In this document: piece by piece, positions 53,601-64,000 of the stretch
How positions within the stretch are numbered: the stretch's first letter is position 1
How the letters are laid out: each line of letters begins with the position of its first letter
Origin: Nematostella vectensis
Lineage: Eukaryota > Cnidaria > Anthozoa > Actiniaria > Edwardsiidae
Direction: 5' to 3'
Length of the DNA: 64,000 nucleotides
Assembly: GCF_932526225.1 (NCBI RefSeq)
Contig: NC_064047.1
Span: 2,031,001-2,095,000 of the forward strand
The notes under the pieces: model-generated
Told to the model about the DNA's origin: nothing
Databases searched by the model: none
The model's input: the letters and a program-made list of their open reading frames with translations, nothing else
Position numbers and translations under genes: made by a program

Positions 53601-56600
53601 GCCACTATTTGAGCCCACAATGACTAGCGCATGCATGAAACGTATATCCGCTGCGTGATAATAAGCCCGCATTCGAAACGGCGTCCTCCGTAGAAATATC
53701 ACGCGACGAATAATAAAAGACCTTATCTTCATTCAGAATTTTCCGTTTACAGGTTTTGCATATTCTTCTGGGAATAGCTGATCTAAGTTTACCAAAAAGT
53801 TTTGTAACATTTTTTTCGAATCGAACTGTGCGATATTTACATTGAAGAAACTCGCCTGCCCAGATGTCTTGAAATTAATACCACAAACAAGACAAAACTT
53901 GTCTTTGCTGCGTTTGTTGTTCAATCTTTTTAGTGACGTTTTAGGTGATTGAAATTGAACAGTTGTTTTCTTTTTTCGAAGAGGAGAACTAACCGGAGTT
54001 TGATTCATGATTTCCGACTAAACCCATGCAAAGCATATTAGCATATTGACAACTTTGGCGCGATGGTACGGGTTTTGGCACGTCGGTCGCTTATTAACGC
54101 TGACGCATGCGCAACAGAAACAGTTTCTAACCATGGCAGAGGTATCTTTTCCTCGTGAACTCCAGCCCAGCGAAATACAGAGAGAAGAGGCCTCTTCTAG
54201 CAGGGAAAAAGACACCGTTTTCGCCACTATTTATACGACGGTAAAAAGCGCCATTTTGAAGTATTTTTACGGCTTTTAAGAGAAAATAAACAAACTTCTA
54301 CAAGCCAACTTTTTTTCTTCTTTCAGTATATCATTTTTCCGTATTTATTTAACTATTTGAACAAATAAAAATGGGGGTAACCGACTTCGTTTTTCTGTCA
54401 AAGCGATTTTAAGTAAAAAAACGCGCGCCTTTCGCTGTATACTGGAAAATTCGAACAAACAGCGCGCGCCACTATGCGCAGCAGGGGTGCGCAGTGCAAT
54501 TCAAGGACCTGCGGTATAAAAGGCGCGTGCCCGTGGGCAAAATGGCCTTAGTTGCCAGAAGACCTCCGAGCTGGGGGAGCCTCTAACATTAACGCAACTA
54601 TTATTTTCGGTTTTCTATCTCAAAATAAATGAAAAACAAAGAGAGCATAAGATAAGAGAGGGACACTTTGGTATTACCTGCGCGCCATGTCGATTCCGAA
54701 TCTGACTATTTTTAGTAACCACCACCCCACCACTGCGCGCGAAGATTTCCTCCGTTTATTTTGTCCTACTCCCCCGTGGGTTGCGTGGTTTTTTTTTTTT
54801 TTGCCAACTCGATAGGAAAGAAAAGAGATCATGAAAAATAACTCGGAAGAAAAATACAAGTCGAACTTAATTAAGCAAGATTGGCAAATATACTCACAGA
54901 AAGCTAAATCCCGACCGACACAAAGAACGGCTGCGCGGGAGACTAGCTAGAGACTAGGAAAATGAAATGTATTTTTCTTGGATTCCTTCTCAATTAACCG
55001 GAATATTCACAAAAATCAATATCATATCTAACTTACAGATTTTGTTTTACCATTAGGAAGAAAATGAATGTTGAGAAATCACGAAGAAGCAGCAAGTAGA
55101 TCGGAAGCGGTATTTGAAAAGCACGAGGTTTTCCGCTCTTGATTTTGAATGGCGTCTCTTTTTTCTTTACACGTTTTTGAAATCTTGCAATTCTCGAGGT
55201 GTTACATCCCCTTAATAAACCACAACTGCCTGTATCCTTGATGCTAGAATGAAATTGTCGATGTTATTAATGCAAATAGGGTGTTTTTTTCCCGGATTCA
55301 AGTCATAAAACAGCGGCAAACAACAAGATGTAATGCCGAAGCGCGGGGGAATGGTGAGTAAAAATGCTCACGCGCAGTGGTGGGGTGGTAGTTACTAAAA
55401 ATAGCCAGACTCGGAATCGACATGGCGCGCGGGTAATACCAAAGTAATTTTACCAAAGTTTGGTAAAATACAGTGATGTCAATTGCGGTTTTTCCATCAA
55501 AATTACGAAAAAGGACTTCCTCAATACGCTATAAATTGTAAGAGGGGATTTGATAAGATGCCGTTATTTTGAGTACTACAACTTTTGAATCAACTAGATC
55601 CAGAAATAGAGCAACAAAATGTCATACAAGACAATTAATCAACTCATCATCAAGAATGACTTATTTCTTTGCCTTTTTGATCTCCTTTTCCTTCCTATTC
55701 AAGCTAGATATCAATTGCACAGGTTTTGGTAAAGTCAATAAAGCGCCATTTGCTTCCCCGCGTGTTTTAGGAAAATCCTCGTTTAAGCTTAGCAGCAACC
55801 CTTTTCTTTATCACCAGGCGAAGATAAGTTCATATAAAATATCGGATTTTAACAGTTTCTTGATTCAGTAGACTCTAATGAATTCCATAATTAAAGTTTT
55901 GCGAACTTTCAAAACGATTCATTCACGGCAAAACCCAACGAACGACTCTAAAGTCCAACTCTTCAATCTCCGTTCTTCACAAATTTGACACAAGAGCTGC
56001 TGCTGTTGTTTACCAGAGTACTTCGTCAAAAGATGAATTCACTTTGATAGGTTTTCGCCTCAAAATAAGCGGGAAGAAAAAAAATACGAGCTAGAAAGTA
56101 AGAGCATGTCTTAACTGCGCAGAAATCGTGCGCATTTTCTAGGTCAAGGTGACTGAGTCGTTGTCAAAAACTTGCAAAGACGGGCATTTTTCGCGCGCAA
56201 AAATTTAAAATAGATTTATATTATAGATATGTTTCTTTTTTTACCACAAAAAGATCGAGGATGGTTTGTAGGAGGTGTGTAGGGTATTCAATTTATTATG
56301 TTTTTATTATTTCTTTGAAAATTTTCAGTGTTTATGACACATGGGAAAGAAAGTTGGTAGAACTCCGCACTACTTGACGGTTTGAGTGAGTCGCCATCTG
56401 CCCACGGGGACGGCCTTTTATACCGCAGTTGCAACCCCATCCTCGTTCCCAGGGTTTTCCCCTCATATCCCCCTTGCCCCTGGGGGTAGGGGAGGGTGGG
56501 AGTCTGGGAACGAGGATGGTGCAGCCCCTGCGCGCCCCTGCACAACATGGGTATTTTATACCGTAGGTCCATCTTTAAGCCAGTCGAAGTGCGGCGCTTC

Positions 56601-59600
56601 GTGTTACGCATAGGTAACGGGGTGGCGATTTAAAGGATTTGTGAGGGTTCTTCAAAGGTCGGCGCGTAAATTGGGTAATTTGGCTCAGTTTAGCCGACAG
56701 CAATAGTTCACAAGATGCAAACAGATAACAATTCTGATAGAAATTGAAGTTTTCAAATACAGATAGTTTTGAAACTGAGGCTATCCTTCCGACCGTGTTG
56801 AGAAGTTCATACGCCTACTCTTTATTATCCGCGCTGGGACGCTCACTCGTAATCAGCAAATGAAAAAAATATGATGGAAAAATAAAAGGAAATCAAATCT
56901 AGTCGTCATCGGTACTGTAGGACTAGCTTCTGTAAGTCACTTTTTTAAAACTCTTTCCGTATCATTTTAGTTATTGCTGAAATGGAGAAATGGTTACACC
57001 GCCTTAATCTTAATCTTAATCTAATCATGTAATGCAAGCAGATAATTTTTTACCTCAAGCCAGAGGTTGTATTGTCAGACCCATCAAGTTTCCAGTAACC
57101 AATTGGCGAAAACGTCTTTTTCACATCTGCAGAGAAAGGGATTCATTTTTAATAGTCCTATAACTATGCTAGTCGAGAATATATAGTAGGTACAGAACGC
57201 GGGATTTGTGTCAACTATGTTTGCTGGCCGCCATATTGAAAAATAAGCCTGGGCACCAACGTGTAAGATCACCACAGGTACACAGGTAGCCATTTATGGT
57301 CTGAGGGCGAAGCTGTAGTATGCGAAGTATGCTAGCATGCACATGAGAAGCATGTGCAATAATGACAGAGCAAAAAAATGGCATGAAATTTCCAATTCTC
57401 AAGTTCAAAATTACGCATACAAGGAGTTCCTCTGACCAAAAGCTTAATTCCAAATTTTAAAGAAATATAGAATATTTTTAGATTTACGCAAGCAAAGTTG
57501 GCTTAATTTCTAATCAGAGCCCGACTTCTTCCTAAAAACGAGGAGAATTCAGACTTTTGGAAAATTGCACTTCAAGCCTCGTATCTGGAAGACGAATGCA
57601 TTAGAAAAAAAACCACGTCTTTTTTATATGTTGGTTTGCATAACATAAGGAACCTCTATACAAAAATTTAAGTTTACCGAAGTTAACCAGACCTTATTTT
57701 TGGGAAAACTTGCCGTTTTTTTGCTCTGTCATGCAAAATACTCTTACCGATGACTGGGTTCTCCTTGATAAGAGGCAATAACACTTCGCCAATCAGCTGG
57801 CTCTCAAACTCATTAGCCACTGTAGCGAGGCTGGCGCCTATATTACCACAGGCTTCATTTGCTTCATGCCAGGTCTTTTTCTCAGAGAACGCCTTGAACT
57901 TCTTGGATCCCAGCTGGTACCAATTTTCCTCGAGAGCTGAGAAAGAATAATTCAACTAAAGTGTGTCCGATATCTTTCTGCAATATCTTGAGAGGAAACT
58001 CTAACGCCCTTGTTTGGAAAAAAGTCAGCCGTTGACTTAATTTCAGTCCCGTACAACATCACGTGTGCATTGCTGGTGAAACTACGCTCGGTGGTTACAA
58101 GGAAGGAAATATTGGCGAACCGTTTCACAGCACCTCCTACCATGTAGCTGGTGCATACGCTAATATAACCCGGCAACGGGACGGGTTAGTTTAGCGGCTT
58201 TACACAGGCCACCCAGCATGGCGTATGAGCGCCAGCCTTTCATGGATAGTGATGTAAGCCAGCAATTCTAGCGCCTTTTGCATGTGACCAGGGGCTAATA
58301 AGTAGGGGCAATCAATTTCCCCACATTTTGGTACTATATAGGTGTCACGGCGATTCCTAGGATCAGCCTATTTTTAGACGCGCAGCTGAGCCAATCAGAT
58401 TCGAGCTTTGTGTTGACGTTTTGGCTGAGCTCAACTGCACGCGCACTCTAGACAAAAAGCTATGTTCTCTCTTCGGTACTTTGACTTTTGTTGCTCTTTT
58501 CTTTGATATGAATTCAATCCTACCTACTACTTTGAATTCTAGCTTGCAATTTTGTGGTAAACAAACAAATCCGACATATGATGGATAAAAAAAATCCTTC
58601 CTAACTGCAATTTGCGCGTGCAGCCTCGCGTCACTTGCGCGCGCGACCGACGTCAATGTAATGCCTAGTGAACACTAGCAACATAACAACATAACGACAT
58701 GGGCGCGCGCACTATGTTTAGCCCAACATAACGACATGGACGTAATGACATAAAAGAAGAAACATGTTTTTTTCTCTTATGTCGTTATGTCCATGTCGTT
58801 ATGTCGAAGATAAGAGTGCGCGCGCCCATGTCTTTATGTCGATATGTCGCTAGTGTACACTAACTGATTGGCCCGTTCGTGCGCGCGCGTCTAAAAATAC
58901 GCCGTGGCAGTTATATAACACAGATGATTGCCCCTACTTATGAGTTCCTGGTGTGACCTAATTGGTTGCCTCGCCCTCTGGCGAAAGGTGTTTTGAAAAG
59001 AAATGTCTGTCTATCTGTCTGTCTGTCTGTCTAGTTGCATGTGCACTGACCTTTCCTTGTGCGCGTCTCGCACTTTCTTGACGGGTGACAGGGCTTGAAA
59101 TCCTTCGGGAAGAAAGATTGATAATAAAAACACACTTCCAAAATGATGAAGCTGGTGGTGATGATGGTGATCATGATATTGGTGATGCAATTGATGATGA
59201 TGATGATGATGACAATTATGATGATAATGATGAAAATTATAATTATGACAATTATGATGATGACAATTATGATGATGATGATGATGAAAATTATAATTAT
59301 GACAATTATGATGATGATGAAAATTATAATTATGACAATTATGATGATGATGATGAAAATTATAATTATGACAATTATGATGATGATTATGAAAATTATA
59401 ATTATGACAATTATGATGATGACAATTATGATAATAATAATGATGCTGGTGACGATGGTGATGATTGATGATGACAATCATGACTATGATATGATACGAC
59501 TCAGAAAGCCACGTGCTTAAATCTTCTATTACCGTTTGAAACCCGTGTCCGCTGATACGGAAAAGAATCCCGTAGACACAGAAAAAAAAACGTGGAAAAA

Positions 59601-60023
59601 AATCCGTTTGATAACCTTTTATTTTTGGTATTTACAATGAAAACGCTAATTGAGCGTTTCCCAATCATGGATGGTCACAAATTGTTTTCACTTCACCTCT
59701 ATTTCCGTGTGGTCTCCCTGGTGCTTTTTCATGCATCCATGTAGCTTATTTTTCCGTACATCATCCACCAACTCGCAGATCTCTGAGCCGTTTGTCAAAC
59801 TTTGGTAGAAATTCAGCGAGAAACATTTCAGGGTTGTCAGACATGTCCGTATGCATCCGGTTCGGTTGGTCAGCACTGTCTGGAATATCCCGCACTCCAG
59901 CCGACTTTTCATGGAGATGCTTAGATTGTTTCCAGTGCACTGATCGCCTTGAGCATGGCTAAGTAGGAGAATACCGCAAGCCAGTAGCACCGAGGTCGCA
60001 CCCTCAAGTGCGAACTTTGCCAT
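50689..60023 (-). CDS. Secreted PAN - C-type lectin protein with a LamG jellyroll inserted in the lectin domain
   Basis: Seven coding exons: 59697-60023, 59051-59102, 57748-57936, 57054-57126, 52968-53234, 51356-51612 and 50689-50915 (stop TGA). All are GT-AG with agreeing phases, giving 463 aa. The N-terminus MAKFALEGATSVLLACGILL plus LSHAQG is a signal peptide. A PAN/apple-like domain follows (CLTTLKCFSLNFYQ, CELVDD), then a short Cys linker (CHPSRKC). The lectin domain starts at WYQLGSKKFKAFSEKKTWHE, with EACG...GASLATV, but stops at NPVI. About 200 residues of a LamG/concanavalin-like jellyroll intervene (YWKLDGSDN, FTIAMWVKV, WYFIAVNW...RIYLDG, IAHLMVFDQRYY). Lectin sequence then resumes (WLGLNYRNTEQEFIWPNSEP, SNCVV, KCSFKRPYIC). 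All four conserved lectin cysteines are present; calcium motifs are altered (YPD for QPD/EPN, WAD for WND). Likely extracellular recognition or adhesion (inference). The linker exon is the least certain part. Confidence 0.9.
50960..51310. repeat. GAT/GGTGAT microsatellite in last intron of the lectin gene
   Basis: Imperfect (GAT)n passing into (GGTGAT)n. It begins about 45 bp above the last exon and ends about 45 bp below exon 51356-51612. The poly-His and Met/Val frames across it are artefacts. Confidence 0.93.
53447..54210. mobile_element. Inverted-repeat structure with ~75-bp arms encoding the same short peptide start
   Basis: Arms at about 53449-53522 and 54127-54207 are inverted copies containing CTGTATTTCGCTGGGCTGGA. 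Reading outward, both arms open with ATGG and the peptide MAEVSFPRELQPSEIQR, then (K/E)EAS.SRE: minus strand on the left, plus strand on the right, where the context is ccATGG. The element lies in the 3.8-kb lectin-gene intron 52/57 kb. It may be a rearranged pair of transposon or processed-gene 5' ends; I do not recognise the peptide. Confidence 0.55.
53745..54008 (-). other. Possible transposon-encoded exon with CxxC motif
   Basis: An open frame from ATG (MNQTPVSSPLRKKKTTVQFQ) includes FCLVCGINFKTSG and later FLVNLDQLFPEEYAKP, followed directly by a gtaaac donor-like site. A CxxCG near the N-terminus recalls zinc-finger-associated heads seen in some animal transposon proteins. It lies between the inverted arms, so it may belong to that element. 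No second exon found. Confidence 0.3.
54665..55445. mobile_element. 781-bp non-autonomous TIR transposon
   Basis: Terminal inverted repeats of about 75 bp: the left starts ACTTTGGTATTACCTGCGCG and the right ends CGCGCGGGTAATACCAAAGT. They differ at a few positions (TGCGCGCC/CGCGCGCC, AATCTGACT/AGTCTGGCT). No transposase frame is inside. The element is intronic to the lectin gene. Confidence 0.8.
56437..56519. mobile_element. 83-bp hairpin element (CCATCCTCGTTCCCAG ends)
   Basis: CCATCCTCGTTCCCAG at the left is inverted as CTGGGAACGAGGATGG at the right, with a C/G-rich middle. Just outside, GGCCTTTTATACCGCAGTTG (56412) is the inverted counterpart of CTGCGGTATAAAAGGC near 54510. A larger rearranged element may therefore span 54.5-56.6 kb. 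Confidence 0.6.
58298..58941. mobile_element. ~645-bp composite foldback element with nested foldback
   Basis: The outer ends ATAAGTAGGGGCAATCA and TGATTGCCCCTACTTAT are inverted, and pairing resumes inside (TATTTTTAGACGCGC / GCGCGCGTCTAAAAATA). Nested at 58665-58862 is a second foldback made of CATAACGACATGG units, its arms bounded by AGTGAACACTAGC / GCTAGTGTACACT. Both lie in the lectin-gene intron between the linker exon and the lectin exon. Confidence 0.75.
59140..59470. repeat. GAT/AATTAT microsatellite in intron 1 of the lectin gene
   Basis: Clusters of (GAT)n alternate with AAAATTATAATTATGACAAT, giving an irregular 30-50 bp higher-order period. It starts about 40 bp above the 52-bp linker exon. 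Confidence 0.9.
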
Positions 60024-62957
60024 ACCTTGAAAACACACAAAAAATTTAATTGTCTAGAAATTCTAGCAAACAAATCGTCAAAAAGAGTATAAGAGGGTCT
60101 AAACAAGGTTGTCATACGTTAAATGGCATATCGTATATTTGAGGAAAAAACAAATAATCGCTGATGACCTAACAAAGATGCCGAAAAATTAACCGTAACA
60201 GTAAAAACGTCTTTATTTCTTTAAGGTTTAACATAAAAACACCTTATTGAAAGTTTCGTAGACTTTTATGACTTTGAATTTGACTAGCAACCCAAAGCTC
60301 GTAGCCATCTTTGGTTAATTGAAAACATCCATGAAAATAAAAATGTAAGACCCCGAAAACTACAAACATTTCCTTCATATGACCATACATTTGCAAATGA
60401 CAAATAGCACCCATCTCTATCCAATAAAGGGGCAGAGAAAATAGGTGCACTTGCCAAGCTTGGAATAACATATTCTTAATCTCAGTGTTCATTGGTGGAG
60501 GAAAGAAAAAGAAACGCAAACAGGAAATCACATATTCGATGTTAATTAAAATGATTATTCTTTTATTAATAAAGTGTTATGAATGGCAGGGCACGAATGC
60601 ACGAATGTTAAAAGTGCGAAAGGACAGCAAAAAAAAAAAAAAAAAAAAACATTAAAGCAGCACAAAACCTTTTAATGGTCGAAAGAGAAATATCTTTTTA
60701 TTAGTAAAATAAACTATTGCAAAGCGCTTACAGTTTGAAGTCCTGAATAATTCATAGGCGCAAGTTCTTTGACAAATAAAATAAAAGTCTTAAAAGAACT
60801 GGACAAAGAAAATATCGAATATTCATGCCCATAATTTTAACATAACTTTGCTTCGGGCACCCTACTTTGGAATCATATAAAGTAGTCATGTTGGGTGTTT
60901 CCATTTATTGAAAACTTAATATAGATTTGAGTTTGATTTCTACAAACAATTTTTTCTTCTTCTGTTTTGCTGGTTTTTATAAACAGTTTTGTGCAAAAAT
61001 TATTGAACTTTTGGAAGTAATTGTCACGGCAACGTAAACAGAGTCGATTTCATTACAAAAATCTTTCAAGCTATACTTTTTTCGCGGGTATTTATCCAAC
61101 TTCTGGTCATGAAAAACACCAAAGAAAGCGTAGACAAATTCAAGAAATAAAAAAGAAATATGACAGAAACTAAATAAGAATAATTAAAAATGCTACATAA
61201 TAAAAGTGTAGAGTAAAAAGTAGGGTAAAATGAGTTTCCAAAAATTATCAAGTAAGTCTTGACCGAGTCCAGGTGAGTGTAACAAGAGGGTAACAATGCA
61301 CAATAAGTTTATAAGAAAGGAAAGAAAGTAAAAAATCTCAATGAAATAGGACTTTCAAACACACCTTAACGCAGAGAATTATAATTATTATAATTTTGTT
61401 CATTGTACAAAATGGCCGAAAGAATGCATATGGTTTTTTGAAGTATTCATTTCAATTTTCGTTTACCTCTAGGTTTTTTAGGGAGCATCGCTAGATTATG
61501 TGTGTACAGATGGCTCAATGACAAACCTGAATGTTGCTGTCGGAGAAATATGAAAGAAAAGAGTTTAAAACAAGTAAATAATTTATGTTGAAGTCACAAA
61601 ACAACTTTTTGCAGTTGCTATATCTACCCGGACAAAATAAACAATAATGTAAAAATTAATTATTTTTTGAGCAACGATATGCATCATTTCTGGAGTTTTT
61701 TTAAAGGAAATTTGCATCTTATTCACTCGTATTTATATTGACACTGTTTTTATTGAAATTGACACTGACGCACCCTTCTGAGCAAAGAATTTTGTTTCGC
61801 TCGTAAAGGGTAACCCAGTTGTTGAGATTGCTGACGTATGGTATCTAATAGAGACTATATTGGCTTCCAGCTGCTACTTTTATTGTTATGATGGTGCATC
61901 TATTATAATTCTATATTTGGCATAGGTCAAACTTCCCTACATATTTGTCGCATTACAGTGCTAACAGTAGAACCGTTATCATCCGAAATATGTTTGTTCA
62001 GAATCACTCGCGAGATATTCAAACAGTCAACTAGAATTACACATCTCAAAGTCTCCAGTGTCTGAATTATCGCGTCTGATTCTTCAGAAGATTAAGATTA
62101 AGATTCCATACTTAGTTCGATAGGTGTTCAATGTTTTATTGGTTGCGCTGTAAGTGCTAAAAGACAGGAATTCACTACGACTTACAAATATTGCACCCAA
62201 AATGTATGAATTATTGCAAATAGTAGATTTTAGATTAAAATTTAAATTTGCATCTTTATTTAATTATTTTGTAAGAAAACCTCGATAATTCAGTTTTAGT
62301 GCATGCAATGAGTTGCCAAACTAGATAATCATACCCCTGTATGTATAGCAAAAGCTAGTACCAAGCGTTCTTAACGGGTTTCCTGTGCTCGGAAATGAAT
62401 CGTTTTAACCATGAGGCAGCACTGGGGCTGGGATGGTTACCTTTGACGTCACAACGCTTATTATCCACAGGAAACCCAACCACAGGAATCTGATAAAACA
62501 TTAGGGACTAGGCTCTCTAGCACTGTTTTGTGTTTGGTATACGCGAATCCTTACACCCCCTTGTATTAGTAATAATAAGATATTTATTACCAGAGTTATA
62601 CCAAAGTTAAAATGTATTGTTCTTAATGTTGACATTAACCAAATGAAGTAAACAGAAAAACAAAATGCAGACAAGCAAAAGGTCGAGAACGCTCAATACA
62701 TATAAGTATATATTTGTTGCTTTATATTGTTCAAAATGTTAGGTTAAAGAAATCAAGCCGTAAATCATGTTTCGTTTCTAGTACAAAGTTTATTAATTTT
62801 ATGTCAATGATATTGATACTTCTATCATATGCAAATTTTAAAAAAAGAAAAAAAAGAAAGCGTGCAATCACACGTCGTTTTTATTAAACACCTGCACATT
62901 CGCAATACGGTAGATATTATTAACAGTACATAATCATAGTCTATTAACTATGGCATA
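60024..62957. other. Intergenic, one MITE copy, otherwise nothing recognised
   Basis: AT-rich spacer between the divergently oriented lectin and MS4A-like genes; both promoters should lie here. A poly-A run is at about 60630. Apart from the MITE at 61956-62150 I see no structured feature. Confidence 0.4.
61956..62150. mobile_element. Diverged second copy of the TTACAGCGC MITE
   Basis: Ends read CAGTGCTAACAGTAGAACC at the left and GTTTTATTGGTTGCGCTG at the right. The interior shares TTCAAACAGTCAACTAGAA and CGTCTGATTCTTCAGAAGA with the copy at 31846-32043. Both copies have TTA immediately to the left; here the right flank is TAA. Confidence 0.75.
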
Positions 62958-63149
62958 ATGGGGATAAAAAAGCGTATGTTACGAGGTGTGGCCATCGCAC
63001 AGATCACCGTCGGTGCAGTCATGTTCATACTAGGGTGCGTGAATCAAAACACGTACAAGAATCGACGGGTTTACAGAGAAGGCGACGTGCAGGACAATAC
63101 GCGAGAGATTGCTGCAGAATCTGCTATTGGAATTTGGGGCGGAATCTGG
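62958..63149 (+). CDS. First coding exon of an MS4A/CD20-like four-transmembrane protein (partial)
   Basis: ATG at 62958 opens 64 codons ending at a good donor (ATCTGG|gtgagc, phase 0). The exon has a basic N-terminus (MGIKKRMLRG), one hydrophobic segment (VAIAQITVGAVMFILGCVN), a charged loop (NTYKNRRVYREGDVQDN) and then ESAIGIWGGIW. A first membrane helix followed by a short loop and (P)xWxGIW before helix 2 is the pattern of MS4A-type tetraspanning proteins. Members sit in the plasma or endosomal membrane and act as channel or signalling partners (family knowledge). No later exon could be found before 64000. A two-codon upstream frame, ATG GCA TAA at 62950-62958, overlaps the start as TAATG. 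Confidence 0.55.
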
Positions 63150-64000
63150 GTGAGCACCTTTAGTCCAGACGTTGTATTTTAAGCAATCATAAAATTAACA
63201 ATTTTAAAGAATGCTGATCAATCACCTTTTTACGATTGCTTACAGATTTTAAAATGCGGCGTTCTTTTGCTAGGAAACTACCCTTAGCAAAAAAATACCC
63301 AAAAATACCCAAAACCGGAATTTGCGTATTAGCGATTAGATCGGATCAATGCCGGTTACTTGCTTGAACTAGCTGAAGGAAATGGTTGCTTGGTGTGACA
63401 CGGTGTTTTACGGGAGCGTAAAATGGCGGCCCTCTATCTTTAACAACTACGAGAGCCAAAGGCTAAAAGTAAGGGAACCTGCAAAGTGAAGGGTAGTTCG
63501 GCTTTAATATTCTATAACCAAATAAATTATAATTTCACGAACCGCAGTTCCTGAGAGTAATAACGAATAATATCTATTATTTCATAAATTGTATGGGACG
63601 TACTTAACAATTTGTTGATATAACGGCAACTCTTCCCGTTGTTATATCGTCATATGAGGTTCCATAAAGATCATGAAGATATTGAAAAGTATGTTTGGGA
63701 GAATTCGTTTGAAGATCAGTGAAACACATGAGATAGGGCGATATACAATACTTTGTGTCTGTATAGAGAATTGAATTAGAAACCCAAAGGAATTTTTTTC
63801 TTAACAAGATTTAATTCTGCGTCATAGACATAGCTTGACCTTCCAAGTGCCATTGAAGTGCGCCAATCAGAGTGTGTCTTGTTTACTTCCACAGAAAGTT
63901 AACAAACACAGAATGTCGATAAAGCACAACATTTTTCTCAATTTTATATCATAAATTTAAACTAAAAGTAGTAATATATTTATATTATTATAGTATTGTA
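63150..64000. other. Probable intron or flank, nothing recognised
   Basis: I looked for the second membrane helix of the MS4A-like protein in this stretch and did not find a convincing exon. It is AT-rich without clear repeats. Confidence 0.35.

Noticed and set aside
57952-58176. Possible additional exon of the lectin gene directly above the lectin N-half
   Set aside because: The frame does not have usable splice borders in the needed phase. The 52-bp linker exon at 59051-59102 fits both neighbours (phase 0 in, phase 1 out) and was preferred.

Overview
The window looks like nuclear DNA of an anthozoan cnidarian, probably a sea anemone. This is inferred from AT-rich, intron-rich genes with short exons and GT-AG introns, a secreted PAN/C-type-lectin/LamG architecture, many small foldback elements, and hammerhead-ribozyme repeats beside TA microsatellites. 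Almost all of the long open frames are tandem-repeat artefacts. The real genes are built from short exons whose splice phases agree, which is how the models below were assembled.

Layout. (1) 604-3897 and 7266-23460, both minus: a tandem pair of calponin-homology (transgelin/Mp20-like) genes, each with six coding exons of matching length. The second is inflated by minisatellites: about 8.3 kb of a 9-bp satellite in intron 2, about 4.3 kb of the same satellite in intron 1, and a G-rich array in intron 4. The first carries an unrelated 12-bp array in the same intron 2. (2) 23461-30455: a gene-free stretch with small repeats. (3) 30456-39297, plus: a complete ten-exon FAM76 gene (312 aa). Its introns hold a 60-copy 30-bp minisatellite, two MITEs, and three copies of a hammerhead-ribozyme element, two of them in a palindrome. 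(4) 39298-47902: MITEs, the last three exons of a minus-strand gene that reads as a beta-trefoil (FGF/IL-1-like fold, inferred), and a 15-copy 94-bp array with a YY1-type motif in every unit. (5) 47903-48593, plus: a small two-exon single-pass membrane protein of unknown function. (6) 50689-60023, minus: a secreted PAN - C-type lectin protein whose lectin domain is interrupted by a LamG-like jellyroll on a phase 1-1 three-exon cassette. Its introns contain several foldback and TIR transposon remnants. (7) 62958-63149, plus: a first coding exon resembling the MS4A/CD20 four-transmembrane family, which runs on beyond the part I can resolve.

The genes do not form an evident pathway. The two CH genes are a local duplication; the others look like independent neighbours. 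The most noteworthy items are the lectin domain split by an exon cassette, the giant intronic satellites around a 155-bp exon, the hammerhead ribozymes inside a conserved gene's intron, the YY1-like array and the possible beta-trefoil cytokine-like gene.
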